Positions 54,373 to 62,854 of a stretch of DNA of 64,000 bases are shown piece by piece (the first letter of the stretch is position 1; each line of letters opens with the position of its first letter). Made by a program: the position numbers and the translations under genes. A model generated the notes under the pieces. It searched no databases. It was not told where the DNA came from and saw only the letters and a program-made list of their open reading frames with translations. The stretch is taken from positions 310,001 through 374,000 of the forward strand of contig CAWCHI010000001.1 of assembly GCA_963795335.1 (NCBI GenBank). Direction: 5' to 3'. Source of the DNA: Trebonia sp963795335 (lineage in GTDB: Bacteria; Actinomycetota; Actinomycetes; Streptosporangiales; Streptosporangiaceae).

Positions 54373-56648
54373 TTACATCGTAGGGAACGACAGCTCGGCG
54401 GGCAGGGGTTCGGCGTGAAAGACGGTAAGTCGGGACACCGCCCGGGTGAGCGCGACGTACAGGCGCCGCAGCCCGTACGTCTCGCCGGTCGCGATCCGGC
54501 CAGGCTCGAGCAAGATGACGTGGTCGAACTCGAGGCCCTTGGCCAGCGTGACCGGGACCAGGGTGAGCCGGGCGGCCTCCGGCTCAGCGGTGCCAGCCGG
54601 AGGAGCGGTGCCAGCCGGAGCAGCGGTGCCAGCCGGAGCAGCGGTGCCAGCCGGAGCAGCTGTGCCAGCCGGGGCAGCGGTGCCAGCCGGGGCAGCGGGG
54701 GCCGCGTCGCCGAGGATGCCGTAGCCCAGGCCCGCCTTCCGTAGCGCCGCAGCGGCTTCCGCTACCTGCGGGTCGGCGCAGATGACGGCGACCGAGCCGG
54801 GCGCGGCGAGGGCGGCCGCGCACTCGGCCGCCAGCCGCGGGCCGAGGTCGGCGGGGGTCACCGCCCGCACCGAGAGCGCGTCCGGGTCCGCCCGCAGCGA
54901 CCGGGCCGGCGCCAGGCCGGGCGCGATGGCGGGGAGCAGGCGGGAGGCGAAATCGAGGATCTGCCGGGGCACCCGGTAGCCGACGTCGAGCTCACGGACG
55001 GCCGCGCCGGGCTTGCCCAGGTGGGTCAGCAAGGCGGGCCAGGAGGTGGCCGCCCACGGGGTGGTGCCCTGGGCGATGTCGCCCAGCACGGTCGCCGCCC
55101 CGGTCGCGCAGCGCCGCCCGATCGCCCGCATCTCCATGGGCGACAGGTCCTGCGCTTCGTCCACCACGATGTGCGCGATCGACGGGGTGCGCTCGATCTG
55201 GTCGGCCGCCTCGTCGATGAGCACCTGGTCGGCCCGGCTCCACGGGGCCGAACCGGGACCGCGCGGCGGCTTGGCCCAGGCGACGGCGGCCAGCTCCCGG
55301 TCATCGAGCAGACCGCCGCCGTACCTGGTGAGCTGCCCGGTGTCCGAGAGCAGGGCGAAGACCAGCTTGACCGGGTCCACCTTGGGCCACACCTCGTCGA
55401 CGCACGTGCGGACCGGCGCCGAGCGCCGGACCGCGTCGTGGGTCCGGTCGTCGGTCGTCTCGCCCGCCGCTTCCAGCTGGCTCAGCAGCACGTGCGCGAT
55501 GCGGTGGGCGAGCAGCTCGCGGCCGGTACCGTAGCGGACACCGCGTGCCCGCAGCTCCGCCGCCAGGGCCTCGACCTCGTGCGCGGGCAGCCGCAGGCGG
55601 CGCGATCCGCGGCTGACCACCAGCGGCTCGCGCGGCGCCCGGAGGTGCCGCCCACAGCGCCCGGTGCAGCACCTCCGCCATCCGGGCGTCGCCCTTGACG
55701 GTGGCCGCCTCGTCGGTGTCGGTGCCGCGCACGGGGATCGTCGCGACCAGCTCGGCCACGGTGGTCTGGGTGACGTCGAGCTCGCCCAGGGCCGGCAGCA
55801 CGTTCCTGATGTAGGAGAGGAAGGCCAGGTTGGGGCCCACCACGATGACGCCGCGCCGGGTCACCAGCTCCTTGTGGGCGTACAGCAGGTAGGCGACGCG
55901 GTGCAGGCCGACCGCGGTCTTCCCGGTCCCGGGCGCGCCCTGAACGCAGACGGTGGTGGCCGGCGTCGGCCCGGACGATGTCGTCCTGCTCGGGCTGGAT
56001 GGTGGCCACGATGTCGCGCATCGGGCCCGACCGGGGCCGCTCGATTTCCGTGATCAGCAGCCTGCTCGGGGCCTGCGTCGTCCGGTGATCCGGCCGGACG
56101 GGGGCCTGCCGGCCCGGCCGCGCGAACCGCTCGTCTTCGAAGGCGGTGAGCGCGCCCCCGGCGAAGCCGAACCGGCGCCGCAGCGTCAGTCCCATCGGGT
56201 CGGCCGGGCTGGCCCGGTAGAACGGCCGCGATACCGGCGCCCGCCAGTCGAGGACGACCGGGGTGCCTCCGGGTCGTGCACGTGCCGCCGCCCGATATGC
56301 AGTGCCAGCCCGGGGACGGCCCCCGGACCCCCCGCGGCCCCCGCGAAGTCCGCGTCGTCCCGGACAGCTCGCTGTAGTCGAGGCAGCCGAAGAACAGCGG
56401 CGCGTCCGGCAGGTCCCTGAGCGCTTCGGAGCGCCGGTACAGGTCGGCCTTGAGGTACTCCAGGCTGACCCGGTCCGCCGCCATCGGGTTGTCGGCCAGG
56501 CTCAGGACGTTTTCCCGCATCAGGTGGAGGAACTCACGGGAGCGCCGCAGATGGTCCGCTCCGCCTCGATGACGGTGTCGGTGTCGGTCTCCGGATTGAT
56601 GTCAGCGCTGGCCGTCGGTTCGGCCGCGGGCCCGGCGTCGGCGGGCAT
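54373..56648 (-). CDS. HelD-like superfamily 1 helicase/ATPase (frameshifted)
   Basis: About 755 residues. The N-terminal coiled region starts MPADAGPAAEPTAS and continues RRSREFLHLMRENVLSLADN, resembling the arm of HelD, the ATPase that releases RNA polymerase from DNA. YLKADLYRRSEALRDLPDAP and FFGCLDYSE-like text is followed by the UvrD-type core: GAPGTGKTAVGLHRVAYLLY (Walker A, partly in another frame), VIVVGPNLAFLSYIRNVLPA, IVVDEAQDLSPMEMRAIGRR (motif II), TVLGDIAQGTTPWA (III), and LTLVPVTLAKGLEFDHVILL with RRLYVALTRAVSRL (V and VI). Frame changes near 56560, 56360, 56280, 55965 and 55645 are inferred. A tandem repeat inserts APAGTA units between the core motifs. ATG at 56648. Confidence 0.75.
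54588..54700 (-). repeat. 18-bp coding repeat inside the helicase gene
   Basis: Six to seven tandem 18-bp units (GGTGCCAGCCGGAGCAGC on the plus strand) encode APAGTA repeats between ILGDAAPA and EPEAARLTLVPV of the helicase. The unit keeps the frame; copies are nearly identical, pointing to recent expansion. Confidence 0.9.
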
Positions 56649-56795
56649 GGGTGACCCCCTTGAGCACTCGGCGGGTGGGCGCTCGACTGAGCGCGAAGTT
56701 CAAGACCCTAGCACTGGGTGAGCGGCGCGTCACCTGGATTTCTTCCCCGCCGTGGCCGCCCGGCTGTGGCCGACCGGCTGTGGTCAGATGGGGGC

Positions 56796-58085
56796 ATGAG
56801 CTCATCCGTCACGCACACCGGGACTTTCACGGTCGACCACCGGATCGCCGCTCCCTGGCAGTACCTGCCGGTCGAGGTGCCAGCGGGCACGTCGGCGCTG
56901 CGGGTGACGCTGTCGTACCCGCGTGGTGCGGGACCGGCGGTTGACCTCGGGTGCTTCGGTCCGAACGGGTTCCGCGGCTGGTCCGGCGGGGAGCGGGAGT
57001 CGTTCGCGGTCGGCCCGCCGGGTGCCACCCCGGGCTACCTGGCCGGGCCGGTCACGCCGGGGGAATGGCAGGTGGTGCTGGGGCTGCACCTGGTCCCGGA
57101 GGACGGCCTGCCCTACACGGTCACGGCCGAGCCGCTCGATCTGGCGGGCGCCGCCCTTGCCCGCGCGCTGGCCGAGTACGGCGCGGTCGACCCGGCCTCG
57201 GGCGCGGCCCTGGAAGGCGAGACCGCACTGGAAACCGGGGTGCTCCCCCCGCCGGCCGCGGAGCGTCCCCCGCGGCGGGCGCTGCCCGCCCCCGACGGGC
57301 TGACCTGGCTGGCGGGCGACCTGCACGCGCACACGGTGCACTCGGACGGCGTGATGACGGTGGCCGAGCTAGCGGTGCACGCGGCCGGGCGCGGGCTCGA
57401 CTTCGTCGCGGTCACCGACCACAACACGGTCAGCCATCACGCCAGCCTCGCCCGGCTGTCGCAGCGGTACCGGGTGCTGCTGCTACCCGGGCAGGAGGTG
57501 ACGACCGAGCTCGGTCATGCCGGGGTGCTGGGCGACACCGGCTGGATCGACTTCCGCGCGCCCGCGCCCGCCTGGCTGACGGCCGCTGAGGCGGCGGGCG
57601 GCCTGATGTCGGTCAACCACCCGTTCGCGGGTCCGTCCTCGTGGGTGCACGCAATGCCGCGGCGGCCGCCGCTGCTCGAGGTGTGGCACTGGTCGTGGCT
57701 CGACCGCTCGTGGACGACGCCGCTGTCGTGGTGGCAGGCATGGGATCCGGCGGCGGTCCCGGTCGGCGGGAGCGACTGGCACCGGCCAGGGTCCGACGCG
57801 CCGCTGGGCACGCCGGTGACCTGGGTAGCGTGCGCCGAGCCGACCACCGCCGGCCTGCTCGACGGGCTGCGGGCCGGGCGCGTTTCGATCTCGGAGTCAC
57901 GCGAGGGCCCGGTCCTGCTCCGGGACGGCGACAAGCTGGTCGCGGTCGGCGCGGACGGGCTGGTGCTGGCCGGGCCCGAGGGCCCGGTCCGCCGGGTGAG
58001 CGGCGACCACTCCTGGCTGCCGGGCGCACCGGGATACCACCGGCTGCTCACCCTCACCGGCACCACGGTGGCTCTCAGCCCCTGA
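56796..58085 (+). CDS. CehA/McbA-type PHP metallohydrolase
   Basis: Intact 429-residue protein. An N-terminal beta-rich domain (FTVDHRIAAPWQYLPVEVPA, RVTLSYPRGAGPAVDLGCFG) is followed by a PHP domain: LAGDLHAHTVHSDGVMTVAE, the metal-binding HxHT..SDG motif, then DFVAVTDHNTVSHHASL, LLLPGQEVTTELGHAG, LMSVNHPFAG and VPVGGSDWHRPGSDAPLG. This layout is that of the CehA/McbA branch, which includes carbaryl hydrolases, but most members have unknown substrates. ATG at 56796 is used; the frame is open upstream. It is divergent from the helicase. Confidence 0.88.
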   Translation: MSSSVTHTGTFTVDHRIAAPWQYLPVEVPAGTSALRVTLSYPRGAGPAVDLGCFGPNGFRGWSGGERESFAVGPPGATPGYLAGPVTPGEWQVVLGLHLVPEDGLPYTVTAEPLDLAGAALARALAEYGAVDPASGAALEGETALETGVLPPPAAERPPRRALPAPDGLTWLAGDLHAHTVHSDGVMTVAELAVHAAGRGLDFVAVTDHNTVSHHASLARLSQRYRVLLLPGQEVTTELGHAGVLGDTGWIDFRAPAPAWLTAAEAAGGLMSVNHPFAGPSSWVHAMPRRPPLLEVWHWSWLDRSWTTPLSWWQAWDPAAVPVGGSDWHRPGSDAPLGTPVTWVACAEPTTAGLLDGLRAGRVSISESREGPVLLRDGDKLVAVGADGLVLAGPEGPVRRVSGDHSWLPGAPGYHRLLTLTGTTVALSP

Positions 58086-58090
58086 CTGCG

Positions 58091-58837
58091 TTACGGACTG
58101 GTCGAGACGGTGGCCATATAGCGGACCCGGGCGTGCAGCAGGGCGCGGTGCGCGGTCAGGTCGTCGGCCTCGTCCGGCTTGGCCGGGCACTCGCCCGCGG
58201 CGACGGCCCGGGTCAGCCGCTGACGGGCGTCGTCCGGCCTGATCTCCTCGAACACCACGAGCGGGTCGTCCTGGGCCGCCAGCCAGGTCTTGTCGAGCAG
58301 TCCGGCAGCGTCGTCGACCCAGGCGTCCTTGATCTTGCCGCCCCGGCCGTGGTCGATCAGCACCGACAGGGCATGCTCGGCCGGCCCGTAACCGAAGGTC
58401 ACGGTGACCGACTCCTGCTGCCCGCCGACGTCGCCGTAGTGCCAGCAGCGGCCGACCTCGGGCGTGCCAATGACGGCCGCCCAGGCCGGGTCGGTGACAC
58501 CGCCGGCGGTGACCCGGTCGGCCGCCTCGGCCGCCACCGCCCCGAGCTCAGGCGCGCCGACCGCGCCCAGCACCCGCAGCAGCGCCAGCGCCTCCGGGGT
58601 GGCGCTCTGCTCGGCCGCCGGCACCAGCGACGCGGCCAGTTCCGCCATCACGCCCGGCTCCCCGCCGGGTCCGTGGCCGCCGAGCGCGCCGAGCAGGTCC
58701 GATCCCCACAGCTCGGCGTCGATCGGCCGCCGGAGCTGGGCGAGCACCTGCCGGGCCTCGCTCAGCACGACGCCGCTCGCGTCGGCCGCGGGCAGCGGCG
58801 CGAACAGCTGGTCGATGTCAGGTTCGGAGTCTGCCAT
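58091..58837 (-). CDS. Hypothetical protein
   Basis: About 248 residues from ATG at 58837 (MADSEPDIDQLFAPLPAADA). Acidic N-terminus, then helical segments (LLGALGGHGPGGEPGVMAEL, EALALLRVLGAVGAPELGAV) and a more conserved C-terminal part: EVGRCWHYGDVGGQQESVTV, AEHALSVLIDHGRGGKIKDA and LLHARVRYMA. The HALSVLIDH..GGKIKDAW pattern recurs in uncharacterised actinobacterial proteins. No known domain can be named. It overlaps the end of the tag frame by about 75 bp and converges tightly (5 bp) on the PHP gene. Confidence 0.6.
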   Translation of the reverse strand: MADSEPDIDQLFAPLPAADASGVVLSEARQVLAQLRRPIDAELWGSDLLGALGGHGPGGEPGVMAELAASLVPAAEQSATPEALALLRVLGAVGAPELGAVAAEAADRVTAGGVTDPAWAAVIGTPEVGRCWHYGDVGGQQESVTVTFGYGPAEHALSVLIDHGRGGKIKDAWVDDAAGLLDKTWLAAQDDPLVVFEEIRPDDARQRLTRAVAAGECPAKPDEADDLTAHRALLHARVRYMATVSTSP

Positions 58838-59496
58838 GGGGCAAATTGTGACACGGCAATGACGGGACGCGCTCCCCGATGCACCCGGCCGGCGTAACGG
58901 GCGTCCCGGGCGCAGCAGGCTTCCAGGTGATCGTTGACCAGCCCGCACGCCTGCATGGCGGCGTACACGGTCACCGGCCCGGTGAACACGAAGCCCCGCT
59001 TGCGCAGGTCCTTGGCCAGCGCGGCCGAGGCCGGCGTCTTGGCGGGCAAGTCGGCCAGCGTGCGCGGGGCCGGGCGGCTGTCCTCGGCGTAGCCCCACAC
59101 CAGGTCGCTGAGGCCGCCGGGTACCTCGAGGGCGGCCCGGGCATTGCCGATAGCCGCGTTGATCTTGGCCCGGTTACGGACGATGCCCGCGTCGGCCAGC
59201 AGCCGGTCCACGTCCTGGTCGGTGAACGCGGCCACCGCGCTGAGGTCGAACCCGGCGAACGCCTGGCGGAAGTTTTCCCGCTTGCGCAAGATGATCAGCC
59301 AGGACAGGCCGGACTGGAACGCTTCCAGGCACAGGCGCTCGAAGATGAGCCGGTCGCCGCGAACTGGGCGCCCCCACTCGTCGTCGTGATAGGCGATGTA
59401 CTCGGGCGCGGACAGGCCCCACGGGCAGCGCAGCCGTCCGTCCGGTCCGGCGACCGCACCCCCGGACGGCGGCGCGTCGGCGGTGACGTCAGTCAT
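58762..59496 (-). CDS. tag: DNA-3-methyladenine glycosylase I
   Basis: Tag removes 3-methyladenine from DNA. The core is LRCPWGLSAPEYIAYHDDEW, GRPVRGDRLIFERLCLEAFQ, SGLSWLIILRKRENFRQAFA and DAGIVRNRAKINAAIGNARA, with AMQACGLVNDHLEACCARD at the end, which carries the zinc-binding Cys/His residues. The reading frame continues about 45 residues past the usual C-terminus into the next gene, so a frame error near 58900 may hide the real stop. ATG at 59496 overlaps the end of the upstream gene. A second alkylation-repair gene in the window besides the AdaA-AlkA/Ogt pair. Confidence 0.9.
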   Translation of the reverse strand: MTDVTADAPPSGGAVAGPDGRLRCPWGLSAPEYIAYHDDEWGRPVRGDRLIFERLCLEAFQSGLSWLIILRKRENFRQAFAGFDLSAVAAFTDQDVDRLLADAGIVRNRAKINAAIGNARAALEVPGGLSDLVWGYAEDSRPAPRTLADLPAKTPASAALAKDLRKRGFVFTGPVTVYAAMQACGLVNDHLEACCARDARYAGRVHRGARPVIAVSQFAPWQTPNLTSTSCSRRCPRPTRAASC

Positions 59497-60316
59497 GCGA
59501 CTGCTCGGGCGGTTCCGGCTCGGGCGGGCCCGCCTCGTAACCGGATGCCTCGTACCCGGGTGCCTCGTACCCGGGTGCCTCGTCGGCGGGCGTCTCGTAC
59601 CCGGATGCCTCGTCGGCGGGCGCCTCGTACACCGGGGCCGCCTCCGGCGGGGCCTCCCATGGGGCCGGGTCGAACAGCGGCGGCTCGGCCGGCGACGGTG
59701 CCTCGTCCGGACGGGCCGCGGCCGGATACCGCTCCGGGTCAGCCGCCGGCAGCGGTCCGGTCGAGCGCGCCTCGAACCAGGACGGGTCATAGCCCGTTGC
59801 CGCGGGCTGGCGGGCCGGCCCGGGCCGATCGGGCGCCTCGGGCTCATAAGCCCGCTGGGGCCGATAGGCCCCGGTCGGCGGCTCGGGTACGGGCGGCGTC
59901 TCGTCGGCCGACGCCTCCCAGGCGGCGCTGTCGTACCCGCGGGCGCGCAGCGAGTCGGTCAGCCCGTAGCCGACCGGGCGGCGGTGCCGGGGGGCGGGGT
60001 AGGGACTGGCCAGCGGCAGGGCCGGGGCCTGGTCCCGGCTCAGGTCGGTGACGAGCTGCTCGAGGGCGACGATGCGGACGTCACGCTCCCTGATCGACTC
60101 GGCGATGTGCTCCAGCGCCTCGTCGGTCGCCTGGACGTTGTACCCCCACAGACCGGACGGCGGGCGCAGCAGGACGACGTCGGTGGCGGTCACCGGCCCG
60201 AGGTCGAGCGGGACGTAATCGGCGCGCTCAGCCGACAGGCCGCCGCCGCGGCCGCGGGCCACCAGGGCCACGACGGCGACGACGACCACGATGGCGAGCA
60301 CCATGACGACAGGCAC
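59489..60316 (-). CDS. DivIVA-like membrane protein with disordered tail
   Basis: 275 residues, intact. An N-terminal membrane helix (MPVVMVLAIVVVVAVVALVA) is followed by a DivIVA-like module: PLDLGPVTATDVVLLRPPSG, LWGYNVQATDEALEHIAESI and RERDVRIVALEQLV, a short coiled coil. The rest is Pro/Ala/Glu/Tyr-rich and ends in short repeats (GYEAPGYEASGYEAG) encoded by 15-bp units. Homologous small DivIVA proteins in actinobacteria are thought to act in polar growth or cell division. ATG start at 60316; its end overlaps the tag start by eight bases (ATGACTGA). Confidence 0.7.
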   Translation of the reverse strand: MPVVMVLAIVVVVAVVALVARGRGGGLSAERADYVPLDLGPVTATDVVLLRPPSGLWGYNVQATDEALEHIAESIRERDVRIVALEQLVTDLSRDQAPALPLASPYPAPRHRRPVGYGLTDSLRARGYDSAAWEASADETPPVPEPPTGAYRPQRAYEPEAPDRPGPARQPAATGYDPSWFEARSTGPLPAADPERYPAAARPDEAPSPAEPPLFDPAPWEAPPEAAPVYEAPADEASGYETPADEAPGYEAPGYEASGYEAGPPEPEPPEQSHD

Positions 60317-60397
60317 ACCGTCATGGTGCCATGAACCGCGCGGGGAGTGGTAAGCAACGCGGCCCCGGCCGCCTGGTCAGCCGAAGCTCAGCGGCGG

Positions 60398-61712
60398 CTA
60401 GAAGGCCATCAGGTTGTCGCGGAAAGTTTTGCCCTCGTAATAGGTCCGGACCAGGCCGCGCTTTTGCAGCGCGGGGGCAAGGCCGTCGCAGGTCTCGGCG
60501 ATCGTCTTGCGGTCCATCGCCGGGTAAAGCAGGAACCCGTCGCCGCCGACTTCCTCCATGACCTCGCCCATCTTCACCGCCACGGTGTCCGGGGAACCGA
60601 CGAAGTCCAGGTCCTGGCCCACGCTCATCCGCGTGTTGAGCGCGTCCCGCAGCGTCTTGCCCCGAGCCCGCTCGTAGAAACGGGCCAGTGAGCTCTGCTC
60701 GCCGTTGCCGACCATCTCGGGCACAGGCTCGTCCAGGTCGAACTGGCCGAAGTCGACCGTGCCGCCGCTGATGTAGGACAGGCCCCACAGCTTGGTGTCC
60801 ATCGGCGCGTCCATAGCCGCCTGGTCCATGGCTTCCTTCTTGGCCCGGGCGTCCCGGTCGGTGTCGGCCAGTGTGGGCGTGGCCAGGAACAGCACCTTGA
60901 TCTCGTCCGGCTTGCGGCCGGCCGCAATCATCCTTGTCCGCATGTCGGCCCTGAACGCCTTCATCTGCTCGATGCTGGTGCCGAAGGCGAGCATGGTGTC
61001 GGCGTGCTTGGCGGCCAGGTTCCGGCCCGGGATCGAGTTGCCCGCCTGGCCGATCACCGGCCGGTGCTGCGGGCCGGGCATCGTGTTGAGCGGGCCGCGG
61101 ACCTTGAAGTACTTGCCAGCGTGGTGGATCGGGTGGACCTTGGTGTGGTCGACCAGCATCGGGGTCTCCGTGTCCCCCACGTAGGCCCCGGGCTCCCAGG
61201 AGTTCCACAGCTCGGTGCACACGTCCATCCACTCTTCCGCCTGGATGTACCGCTCGTCATGCTCCATGTGCTGGTCGTAGCCGAAGTTCTGGGCCACCCG
61301 GTTCGTCACCGACGTCACCACGTTCATGCCCGCGCGACCCTCGGTGAGGTGGTCGAGCGACGTCATCATCCTGGCCGCCAGGTACGGCGGGTACTGGATG
61401 GTCGGAGATCGTCGAGATGATGCCGATGTGCCGGGTGGCCTGGGTGAGCAGCGGCATCAGCGGCAGCGGGTCGTTCTTCGGGGTCATGATCCCGTACTTC
61501 AGCGAGGTCTCCATCGACCCGTGCAGGGTGTCCTCGACCATCGCCGTGTCCTCGATGAACAGGTAATCGAACCCGCCCCGCTCCAGCGAGGTGGTCAGGT
61601 CGACATAGAGCCCGGACTTCATCCACTCCGAGCGCATGTTGCCCGACCACGGTCCCAGCCACGGGTGAATACCGTAGCTGTCGCCGAGGAACCAGCCAAG
61701 ATGGAACATCAT
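60398..61712 (-). CDS. LLM-class flavin monooxygenase (NtaA/SnaA family), one frameshift
   Basis: About 437 residues. MMFHLGWFLGDSYGIHPWLG is the N-terminus of two-component FMNH2-dependent monooxygenases of the NtaA/SnaA/DszA type. Later come YLFIEDTAMVEDTLHGSMET, TSLDHLTEGRAGMNVVTSVT, AQNFGYDQHMEHDERYIQAE and the substrate-pocket motif KVHPIHHAGKYFKVRGPLNT, with RPVIGQAGNSIPGRNLAAKH. One frame change near 61400 splits STISTIQ-like text from ARMMTSLDH. ATG at 61712 with AAGGGGA upstream is preferred over GTG at 61727. It is downstream of the GntR gene on the same strand. Family members oxidise chelators, sulfur heterocycles or amines; substrate unknown. Confidence 0.88.
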
Positions 61713-61741
61713 TTCCCCTTCGTTCACTTGCCGACGCTTAC

Positions 61742-62497
61742 TTACTGGCGCGCGCCCAGTGGAAAGCTCATGGAAAGCGTGATGCGGTCCGCCCGGTGGT
61801 GGGTGTAACTGAACTCACGGGCCACGCCCGCGGTATCACGCATAACCACTTCCTCGACCAGGACCGGCGCTCCTTCTGAAATCCCAAGTAGTTTGCTCAG
61901 GCTGGCGCCCGCGGGAATGGCGCTCACGGCAACGTCACACGATCCGAGCGGCACCTGAAAGACCCGCTCGAAGGCAACCGAGACCGGAATGATCTCCGTG
62001 ACCCGAATCACCGGCTCGCCATAGAAAGGCACGTAAGAAACGCGCACGGAGCGCGGCTCTCCGTCGGCACTGACCAGGACCTCGCTCACGTCGACCATCG
62101 TGCAGCTGGACTCGAGCCGCATGCGCAGGTATTCCGTGGCCGGAATTTCCCGGTGATCAAGTTCCCGCACCGTCGTCGCCCGGACCGCGGCCATCTGGTG
62201 GTGCGACACGATCTCGTCGAGCGGCACGTCCGAAATCGACCCGACGACGGTGGTGCCGAGGTTCGGCCGACGCGACACCAGCCCCTCCGAGGCCAGCATC
62301 TGCAGGGCCGCCCGGATCGAGTTACGGCTGGTAGCCAGGCGGGTGATAAGCGCATCCTCGGTCAAGGCAGCGTCGTTGGTGAAGTGCCCGGTGCGGATAC
62401 CGGAGCGGATCAGGTCATGCGCCCGGTGCGGTGAGCGCTGCAGCGTACGCTGGAGCTGGTTCCTGGCGCGGTTGAAGCTGCGGGCGTCAGCGGGCAT
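61742..62497 (-). CDS. GntR/HutC-family transcription regulator
   Basis: Intact 251-residue GntR regulator. The winged helix spans HRAHDLIRSGIRTGHFTNDA, LTEDALITRLATSRNSIRAA and LQMLASEGLVSRRPNLGTTV. The C-terminal UTRA effector domain (LRMRLESSCTMVDVSEVLVS, EPVIRVTEIIPVSVAFERVF, APVLVEEVVMRDTAGVAREF) places it in the HutC subgroup, which binds small organic ligands. It sits 29 bp upstream of one monooxygenase and faces the other across a 357-bp spacer, so it is the likely regulator of both. ATG at 62497. Confidence 0.93.
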   Translation of the reverse strand: MPADARSFNRARNQLQRTLQRSPHRAHDLIRSGIRTGHFTNDAALTEDALITRLATSRNSIRAALQMLASEGLVSRRPNLGTTVVGSISDVPLDEIVSHHQMAAVRATTVRELDHREIPATEYLRMRLESSCTMVDVSEVLVSADGEPRSVRVSYVPFYGEPVIRVTEIIPVSVAFERVFQVPLGSCDVAVSAIPAGASLSKLLGISEGAPVLVEEVVMRDTAGVAREFSYTHHRADRITLSMSFPLGARQ

Positions 62498-62854
62498 TAG
62501 GCTCCCTACCTGAGGTGCGGTGCCTTCAATTACGACAGCCGCCCATTGCCGCTACATGTCGCGCCAGTTGCGGGGCAATTGCGCCGGACCGCGAGGGGAA
62601 GCTACCCCCGGCGGCCGTGCCGGAGTCGTCGGCTTGGCCACAGTTACGCCACCGCGAGCCCGGCACTGTGACACGGAACACTTTCCCGCCAGCCGGGGAG
62701 CCGACCGGCGTTATTCTTAGCGCCGCTGAGCCTGTGGGCCTTATACATCATGACACAACCGGCGTAATGAACGCGACCCTTACGGCGAATGCGGGTGAAA
62801 CAGACCTGCGCGAGCTTGGTCAAGGAAGACGACGAGCGGCGAGGAGACCCCCCG
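62498..62854. promoter_or_regulatory. Divergent control region between gntR and the second monooxygenase
   Basis: 357 bp without a supported gene. TGTGACAC-like text near 62665-62672 and TGACAC near 62750 are possible half-sites, and CTTATACATCATG near 62738-62750 is the AT-richest part and a plausible promoter of the plus-strand gene. GAGGAG at 62841 is its ribosome-binding site. The operator of the GntR protein probably lies here, but no perfect palindrome is seen. Confidence 0.4.
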
